NCBI RefSeq assembly: GCF_016820515.1
Contig: NZ_JADHDV010000003.1
Coordinates: forward strand, 78,562 to 142,561
Reading direction: 5' to 3'
Source: Pseudoxanthomonas beigongshangi
Lineage (GTDB): Bacteria; Pseudomonadota; Gammaproteobacteria; Xanthomonadales; Xanthomonadaceae
Length of the DNA stretch: 64,000 nucleotides
In this document: in pieces, positions 59,292-64,000 of the stretch
Layout of the letters: each line of letters opens with the position of its first letter
Numbering within the stretch: the first letter of the stretch is position 1
Notes under the pieces: model-generated
Told to the model about the DNA's origin: nothing
Databases searched by the model: none
The model's input: only the letters and a program-made list of their open reading frames with translations
Position numbers and translations under genes: made by a program

Positions 59292-59999
59292 CTATCCGGC
59301 GTTCGCGAAAAGCGTTGCGATATCCGCGCCGTCCAGTGCACGCCACTGGCCTGCCGGCAGGTCGCGCAGGGCCAATCCGCCGATGCGGCTGCGATGCAGG
59401 GTTTCGACGTGGTTGCCGACGGCGGCGAACATGCGGCGGACCTGGTGGTAGCGGCCCTCGGTCAGACTCAGGCGGGCGTGTCGCGGGTCGATCACTTCCA
59501 GCGCGGCCGGTGCCAGCGGCGTGGTTTCGGATTCAAGCATCAGTTCGCCGCTGGCGAACAGGGCCGCCTCGTCGCCGCGCAGGTCGTGGGCCAGCGTGGC
59601 CTCGTAGACTTTCGGGAGGTTCGATTTCGGCGAGATGATCCGGTGCAGCAGGGCGCCATCGTCGGTCATCAGCAACAGGCCTGACGTATCGCGATCCAGC
59701 CGTCCCACCGAGGACAGCACCGGCGAACGCAGGCGGAAGCGCGGCGGCAGCAGGTCGTAGATCAGGCGACCGGCGTCCTTGGTCGAACAGGTGTAGCCCA
59801 CCGGCTTGTGCAGCATCAGCGCCAGGCCCGGCGCGGGATCCAGCGGTTCGCCGTCGACGCGGATGCTGTCGTGGTCGACCGGATCGTCGGCATACAGCAC
59901 CTCGCCCGCGCCATCGGTGACGCGGCCTTCGCGGAACATCAGCGCGACCTGCTTGCGGCTGCCGTAGCCGAGATTGGCGATGTGCTTGACGATCTTCAT
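59292..59999 (-). CDS. RsuA-family pseudouridine synthase
   Basis: 235 residues. S4-like start (MKIVKHIANLGYGSRKQVALM), then the pseudouridine-synthase core with the catalytic Asp in GRLDRDTSGLLLMTDDG and the C-terminal EGRYHQVRRMFAAVGN. RsuA modifies 16S rRNA U516. An alternative is RluE/F-type. It overlaps the methyltransferase upstream by four bases. Confidence 0.88.
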   Translation of the reverse strand: MKIVKHIANLGYGSRKQVALMFREGRVTDGAGEVLYADDPVDHDSIRVDGEPLDPAPGLALMLHKPVGYTCSTKDAGRLIYDLLPPRFRLRSPVLSSVGRLDRDTSGLLLMTDDGALLHRIISPKSNLPKVYEATLAHDLRGDEAALFASGELMLESETTPLAPAALEVIDPRHARLSLTEGRYHQVRRMFAAVGNHVETLHRSRIGGLALRDLPAGQWRALDGADIATLFANAG

Positions 60000-61045
60000 G
60001 CGCGGCCCGCCTTCACCGCCTCGATCACCTTGAAGCCTCCCCGTTCGGCGACCGTGCGGACCTGCGCGAAGCCGCTGCCGAGCGCCGACTCGTACGGCAG
60101 GTGGCGATTGGCGACCAGCCACAACCGCCCACGCGGCTTCAGCGCGCCTGCCGCCACTTCGATGAAACGCCGGCCGATGTCGGGACGGTCGCCCCGACCC
60201 TGCGCATGGAAAGGCGGATTCATGACGATGAAGTCGTATTGTGCGGACACGCCCGCGGTCACATCGTGCCAATGGAACGACAACGCGGCGGAAGCGTCCC
60301 GCAGGTTCTCCCGCGCCAGCGCCAGCGCGCGCGCTTCGGCCTCGTACAGGTCCAATGCAGTGACACCCGGACAGCGCCTCAGCACTTCCGACGAGAGATA
60401 GCCGTAGCCCGCGCCCAGATCCGCGCCGTGTCCGGCCAGATCTGTTGGCAGGTGTTCCACAAGCAGCGCGGAGGCGGCATCGATGCGGTCCCAGGCGAAC
60501 ACGCCGGGGCGACTGACGAATCGTCCTCCCAGGATCGGACGCGGCGCGTCCAGCCGCAGCCATTCGGCCACCAATGCTTCATCGCGCGCGGGCGCATGCG
60601 TCCAGAACACCCGGCAGTGATACTTGCTGAGCATGCCGGACAGCGGTGCGATGCGCTTGAGATCACCCTCGCCCGCCTTGGCGCCTTCATCGTTCGGCAT
60701 GCTCGCCGCGATCACCCCACCCGGCGCGGCGAGCGACAACGCCTTGGCGAACAGCGCCCGCGCTTCCTCGCGCTGGCGCGGCGGCAACACCAGCACCAGT
60801 GCATAGCCTTCGGCGGGCGCGTGGGACGATGCTTCCTCGACCACCTCCAGGCCCGCACGCATCAAACCATCCGCGGCGGGCTTGAAGCTCTGTTCACAGA
60901 CCAGCCTGTCCAACGGGAATTGCCGCAGGGCCCAGCCGTCACGCGCGCGCAGGAACAACACGGGCCCTTCCGGCCAACGGAGATCGCCCTGCTGGAAGGG
61001 CAACAACAGCGCGTCGAGCGCGGGATCGGAATTGGCGTGGGACAC
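59996..61045 (-). CDS. RsmC-like 16S rRNA guanine methyltransferase
   Basis: 349 residues starting at GTG (VSHANSDPALDALLLPF). The N-terminal half resembles RsmC's inactive domain. The C-terminal half has the SAM motif ADLGAGYGYLSSEVL and the catalytic NPPF (FIVMNPPFHAQ) of N2-guanine enzymes. RsmC methylates G1207 of 16S rRNA. The frame continues upstream but lacks features. Four-base overlap with the pseudouridine synthase suggests one operon for rRNA modification. Confidence 0.85.
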   Translation of the reverse strand: MSHANSDPALDALLLPFQQGDLRWPEGPVLFLRARDGWALRQFPLDRLVCEQSFKPAADGLMRAGLEVVEEASSHAPAEGYALVLVLPPRQREEARALFAKALSLAAPGGVIAASMPNDEGAKAGEGDLKRIAPLSGMLSKYHCRVFWTHAPARDEALVAEWLRLDAPRPILGGRFVSRPGVFAWDRIDAASALLVEHLPTDLAGHGADLGAGYGYLSSEVLRRCPGVTALDLYEAEARALALARENLRDASAALSFHWHDVTAGVSAQYDFIVMNPPFHAQGRGDRPDIGRRFIEVAAGALKPRGRLWLVANRHLPYESALGSGFAQVRTVAERGGFKVIEAVKAGRA

Positions 61046-61171
61046 GTAGGCGTCATCAAGTCGAAACGAACGCGGCGATTCTACCCGCGCCCAAGGCCAT
61101 CGCCGGCGTGACCGCAGGCGTGATCGATCGCGCCGTCGGTCGACCGGAAGAAAATAGACGTTAAAAAAGTG

Positions 61172-61200
61172 TTGCATCTTCAAAACAACCGGCGTATCGT
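61172..61200 (+). promoter_or_regulatory. Candidate sigma-70 promoter for the leader RNA
   Basis: TTGCAT (61172-61177), 17-base spacer, TATCGT (61195-61200) in a locally AT-rich stretch. A transcript would start near 61207 and end at the terminator at 61440. Confidence 0.5.
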
Positions 61201-61246
61201 GCGCGGCCTTCGCCCTCGTGGCTGTTTTTTCACCGAACCGATTTCC

Positions 61247-61357
61247 ATGACCCGCCTTCCCGCCAACACGAACCTGTTTGCCCTGTGGCCCTGCCACGGC
61301 GCGGACGCGTGCGTCCTGTTGCGTGGCGTCGAAGGCGCGCGGTACCTGGATCACTAA
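61247..61357 (+). CDS. Possible 36-residue leader peptide
   Basis: ATG at 61247 to TAA at 61355-61357, reading MTRLPANTNLFALWPCHGAD and ending RYLDH. It is followed directly by two hairpins and a terminator, the arrangement of attenuator leaders. No codon run is notable (six leucines, one tryptophan). No real structural gene follows within 900 bases. Confidence 0.35.
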   Translation: MTRLPANTNLFALWPCHGADACVLLRGVEGARYLDH

Positions 61358-61373
61358 TCACGGCTGACTCCCT

Positions 61374-61447
61374 GGGAGATCGGCCACCCCGATCTCCCGA
61401 GGCACGCGAACGCCCTCGGGTCGCAAGTCCCGGGGGCGTTTTGTTTT
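61374..61447 (+). terminator. Double hairpin ending in an intrinsic terminator
   Basis: Stem one is GGGAGATCGG / CCGATCTCCC (61374-61383, 61389-61398). Stem two is AACGCCCTCGGG / CCCGGGGGCGTT (61409-61420, 61429-61440), with one G-T pair, followed by TTGTTTTT. It is a strong terminator on the plus strand. Confidence 0.85.
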
Positions 61448-61789
61448 TGGCGTTCGCGGAGGATGCGCATGCATCGAGCAGGTTTCGTTCCATCCGACAG
61501 GGAAACTTCTGGTTTCCGCCCTGGAGCATCCGGGTAGCGCGCCTGCGCGCCCCGAGGCAGGGGCGCGGCTGCAACCGGCGCATGTGCGCTGCGTGGTGAT
61601 GCTCCGACGCGAGCGGCGTTCGGATGGAACAACGAAATGGGCGCCATGCGCCCGCACGGATTGCCGGTTGGCGACAGCCGGCAATGCGGAACATCTTCGA
61701 ACACGTCTCAGCGGTACGGGCTTGTGTCCCGTCCGGTGCGTGCGGCGCTGCCGTGGCGTATGCCGAAACGTGGGAACGGGTGTTCCACT

Positions 61790-61859
61790 TGACGATGGCC
61801 GAGGGGTCAGGCATCGGCGGAAACGCCGACTACACCGGTTCGATTCCGGGACGTCACCA
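61790..61859 (+). ncRNA. tRNA-like structure 1
   Basis: Acceptor-like TGACG (61790) / CGTCA (61852-61856) is followed by an encoded CCA (61857-61859). The D-like stem is CCGA (61799-61802) / TCGG (61814-61817). A hairpin in the anticodon position (GGCGGAAACGCC) follows. The T-arm is CCGG-TTCGATT-CCGG (61835-61849) with the T-loop sequence of real tRNAs. The acceptor is only about 5 bp and there is no U33. It is not a normal tRNA; a Y-RNA-type or other tRNA mimic fits better. Confidence 0.5.
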
Positions 61860-61931
61860 CTGGATAGCTCAGTATGGTTAGAGCATCGGTTTGATACCGA
61901 GAGTCGCGGGTTCGATTCCCGCTCCAACACA
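61860..61931 (+). ncRNA. tRNA-like structure 2
   Basis: D-arm GCTC-agtatggtta-GAGC (61867-61884) and T-arm GCGGG-TTCGATT-CCCGC (61906-61922) are perfect tRNA arms. The anticodon-type arm TCGG-TTTGATA-CCGA (61886-61900) reads UGA at the anticodon position. The acceptor pairs only TGGA (61861-61864) with TCCA (61923-61926), and there is no variable long arm as serine tRNAs need. This looks like a tRNA mimic or decayed tRNA in tandem with structure 1. Confidence 0.5.
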
Positions 61932-62302
61932 TGACCTGTCACGTCATGACATCGGGACGCAAGTCCCTTCCAGGACACGCCCGGTGCGGCGTGCCGAACC
62001 ATGCAAGGGAATGCGTGGAGACGCACGACGCAGCGGGGCCGGTGCCGGAACCGAGCCCTGGCGGCGGACGTTCCCCATCGATGGCTGACGGCAGGATGCC
62101 GGCCGCGCATCGGTGACGGAATCTCCGCCGGCAGCGCCGGACTCCCGCTCCGGTCGCGTCCACGGGCGTTTCCGCCTTTTTCAGATGGCGCCGCATCGCG
62201 CGGCGTCGTCAACACTTCGGCACGGCAACCGTTCCCCCGTGCGGAAACAGCCATCCGGGAACGGACCACCAGAGCCAACAACCACATAAGGAGACATGTG
62301 CC

Positions 62303-63424
62303 ATGTTCTGGACCAAGAAGGTCGTGATCGGTGACGGCGAGCGCGGCCTGGTGTATCGCAACCGTCAGCTCGAGCGTGTGCTCGAGCCGGGCGTCCACAA
62401 GTTCTTCGACCCACGCGGCGAACTGGGCATCACCGTGCACGCCATCGCGCGGCCGGAGTACGCCGGCAACGATGCCGACGTGCTGATCGCGCGCATGGAC
62501 ATGCTGGCGCCGTACTTCACCCTGGCCGACATCGGCGAGCAGGAAGTCGGCCTGGTATCGAAGAACGGCAAGCTGGAAGACGTCATCCTGCCGGGCGGCC
62601 GCAAGCTGTACTGGAAGGGCCTGGTGCGGGTGGACGTGCGCAAGGTCGCGCTGGACGGCCTGCCGGAAGTCGATGCCGCCGTGGCCCGTCGTCTGCGCCA
62701 GCTCGGCGCATTGTCGAAGGTGGCCGTGGTCGCCGACGTGCCTGCCGAGTTCACCGGCCTGGTGTTCGTCGACGGCAAGCTGTCGAAGACGCTGGCGCCG
62801 GGCGCCTACGCCTTCTGGAATTTCCAGAAGAACGTGGTCGTGGACATCGTCGACTTGCGCGTGCAGGCGGTCGAGGTCTCGGGCCAGGAACTGCTGACCC
62901 GCGACAAGGTGTCCCTGCGCGTGAACCTGGCCGCGAGCACCCGCGTCGTCGACGTGGTGGCCGCGCGCACCAAGGTGGCGAAGATCGGCGATCACGTCTA
63001 CCGTGAGCTGCAGTACGGCCTGCGCAAGGCGGTTTCCGCCAAGACGCTGGACGAACTGCTGGGCGACAAGGCGTCGCTGGACGCCGACATCTTCGCCCAC
63101 GTGCGCGGCCAGATGACCGGGCTGGGCATCGAGGTGCTCGGCGTGGGCGTCAAGGACGTGATCCTGCCGGGCGAGATGAAGGACATCCTCAACAGCGTGG
63201 TCCAGGCCGAGAAGTCGGCCCAGGCCAACGTGATCCGCCGCCGCGAGGAGGCGAACGCGACCCGTTCGTTGCTCAACACGGCCAAGCTGATCGAGGACAG
63301 CTCGGTGTTGATGCGCCTCAAGGAGCTCGAGGCGTTGGAGAAGATCACGGAGAAGATCGACAAGCTGACCGTGTTCGGCGGCCTGGATGGCGTCATGAAG
63401 CAGCTGGTCAGTTTGAAGCAGTAG
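62303..63424 (+). CDS. Slipin/SPFH (band 7) family protein with three N-terminal repeats
   Basis: 373 residues. The SPFH domain spans about 175-320 (DIVDLRVQAVEVSGQELLTR, VSLRVNLAASTRVVD, and DVILPGEMKDILNSVVQAEK), followed by a helical tail with RREEANATRSLLNTAKLIED. Before it, three similar units of the form GLVxxxGKLxxxLxPGxxxFW occur at 13-35, 80-104 and 149-172. No membrane helix is seen, unlike standard slipins. An AAGGAGA site lies 9 bases before the ATG. Slipins of this kind are found beside RNA-repair genes (RtcB, Rsr) in related bacteria, as I recall; the following start fits this. Confidence 0.88.
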   Translation: MFWTKKVVIGDGERGLVYRNRQLERVLEPGVHKFFDPRGELGITVHAIARPEYAGNDADVLIARMDMLAPYFTLADIGEQEVGLVSKNGKLEDVILPGGRKLYWKGLVRVDVRKVALDGLPEVDAAVARRLRQLGALSKVAVVADVPAEFTGLVFVDGKLSKTLAPGAYAFWNFQKNVVVDIVDLRVQAVEVSGQELLTRDKVSLRVNLAASTRVVDVVAARTKVAKIGDHVYRELQYGLRKAVSAKTLDELLGDKASLDADIFAHVRGQMTGLGIEVLGVGVKDVILPGEMKDILNSVVQAEKSAQANVIRRREEANATRSLLNTAKLIEDSSVLMRLKELEALEKITEKIDKLTVFGGLDGVMKQLVSLKQ

Positions 63425-63977
63425 CAGCACGGCTCCCTCCCCTCGCAAGCGGGGAGGGGGTTTCACCATTCGACTCCTTCTCCAAGCATGGGAAAAGAAG
63501 GGCAACGCCGGCTCCTCCCCCGCTTGCGGGGGAGGGTTGGGGGGGAAAGCCGGAGCAGGTGATGTCGGTTGAGCGAGGCAAGCATCGAGCGTTGTGATGC
63601 CTGCTCGATGGATACCTGGTGTCTTCGTTCGCCCCCATCCCAACCTTCCCCCGCACGCGGGGGAAGGGGCTTTCACCTTGCAGCTCCTGTTCCGCGCACG
63701 GGGAAGGATCCGCACTACAGGCTCCCTCCCCCGCGCGCGGGGGAGGGCTGGGGTGGGGGAAAACCGAAGCAGGTGATGCCGGTTGAACGAGGCAAGCATC
63801 GAGCGTTGTGATGCCTGCTCGATGGATACCCACTGTCTTCGTTCGCCCCCATCCCAACCTTCCCCCGCACGGGGGGAAAGGGGCTTTTCATTACATCGGT
63901 CCTTTCCGTACACGGAGAGAAGGGCTAGTCCCTTCCCATTCACCGGAGAGGGCGTTTCATTCTTCAAGGAAGAGATC
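63425..63977. repeat. Tandem ~214-bp repeat region with G-rich palindromes
   Basis: The block GCAGGTGATG...GGCAAGCATCGAGCGTTG (63555 on) recurs at 63769, a period of 214 bases, including the ends CCCCATCCCAACCTTCCCCC and GGGGAAGGGGCTTTCA. Short mirror palindromes of CCCTCCCC / GGGGAGGG occur between the copies. There are no true genes; the region separates the slipin gene from the last start codon. Confidence 0.7.
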
Positions 63978-64000
63978 ATGAATACTTCAAACTTTGAATT
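63978..64000 (+). CDS. Start of a gene, possibly RNA ligase RtcB (truncated by window edge)
   Basis: ATG at 63978 after an AAGGAAGA site encodes MNTSNFE and an eighth codon starting TT. RtcB proteins often begin M-N-x-F/Y-E-L-L, which is compatible, and the slipin and tRNA-like RNAs before it are the expected company. Only seven residues are visible, so the call is tentative. Confidence 0.3.

Larger units (their letters stand above)
61448..62302. other. Non-coding region before the slipin gene
   Basis: Besides the two tRNA-like structures there is a further arm-like hairpin ACGGG-CTTGTGT-CCCGT (61716-61732) and an ATTGCCGG / CCGGCAAT stem (61660-61687). No open frame here shows protein-like features. 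Confidence 0.5.

Noticed and set aside
61860..61931. A functional tRNA-Ser (UGA anticodon) or tRNA-Ile
   Set aside because: The acceptor pairs at only four positions, no long variable arm is present as serine requires, and no standard tRNA spacing fits.
62100..62302. Sigma-54 promoter in front of the slipin gene, as expected for RtcR control
   Set aside because: I found TGGC-type sequences, but none with the GG-N10-GC spacing. The nearest, at 62187, is off by one base.
63425..63977. CRISPR array
   Set aside because: Only two long copies with a 214-base period and no regular short spacers.
61358..63979. An 873-codon open frame on the minus strand over the slipin region
   Set aside because: It runs antisense to a clear slipin gene and its content is repeat-derived and lacks domain features. 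High GC gives long false frames here.

Overview
The window is about 64 kb of high-GC chromosome from a gammaproteobacterium. It fits the Xanthomonadaceae/Lysobacteraceae best (Lysobacter, Luteimonas, Pseudoxanthomonas or similar). The reasons are the combination of two TonB-dependent receptor loci, a small XAC0095-like protein, DUF1415/DUF2884/DUF6624 genes, a GH65 phosphorylase fused to beta-phosphoglucomutase, and dense intergenic palindromes (REP-like, with a REP-associated transposase). I could not run a database search, so the genus is inferred.

Layout, left to right. 1-3.9 kb: a minus-strand iron-uptake operon (TonB receptor, DUF3325, DUF3649, PepSY membrane protein) behind a good Fur box. 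4.4-7 kb: the methionine ABC importer metNIQ. 7.5-10.5 kb: a PhzF-like isomerase, a YczE membrane protein and its divergent MocR/YczR regulator. 10.5-14.5 kb: small hypothetical genes with two copies of a ~175-bp palindromic element, one beside a gene remnant. 14.6-26.9 kb: glmS and glmU flank a MacAB-like export operon (adaptor, ATPase, three permeases) that ends in an NtrC-type regulator and its kinase; a sigma-54 promoter and clustered inverted repeats precede it. 27-35 kb: a GtrA-like protein and the complete F1Fo ATP synthase operon atpIBEFHAGDC, with four palindromic inserts between its later genes. 35-43 kb: an outer-membrane barrel, DUF2061 with a Fur box, DUF6624, pyruvate dehydrogenase genes lpd (two lipoyl domains) and aceF, DUF2884, a hypoxanthine-DNA glycosylase and a YdcZ transporter. 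43-54.6 kb: a disaccharide-utilisation cluster (esterase, putative glycosidase, MFS transporter, TonB receptor, GH65-PGM fusion, LacI regulator with a clear operator). 54.6-61 kb: housekeeping and hypothetical genes, an OmpW porin, YajQ, a RAYT transposase flanked by REP hairpins, an RsuA-type pseudouridine synthase and an RsmC-type methyltransferase.

The right end (61.1-64 kb) is the most unusual part. A short leader ORF ending in two hairpins and a terminator is followed by at least two tandem tRNA-like structures. Next comes a soluble SPFH/slipin protein with three internal repeats, then a ~214-bp tandem duplication, and finally the first residues of a gene whose start resembles RtcB RNA ligase. 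Together these suggest the start of an RNA-repair (Rtc) locus with embedded tRNA-mimicking RNAs. The decisive genes lie outside the window.
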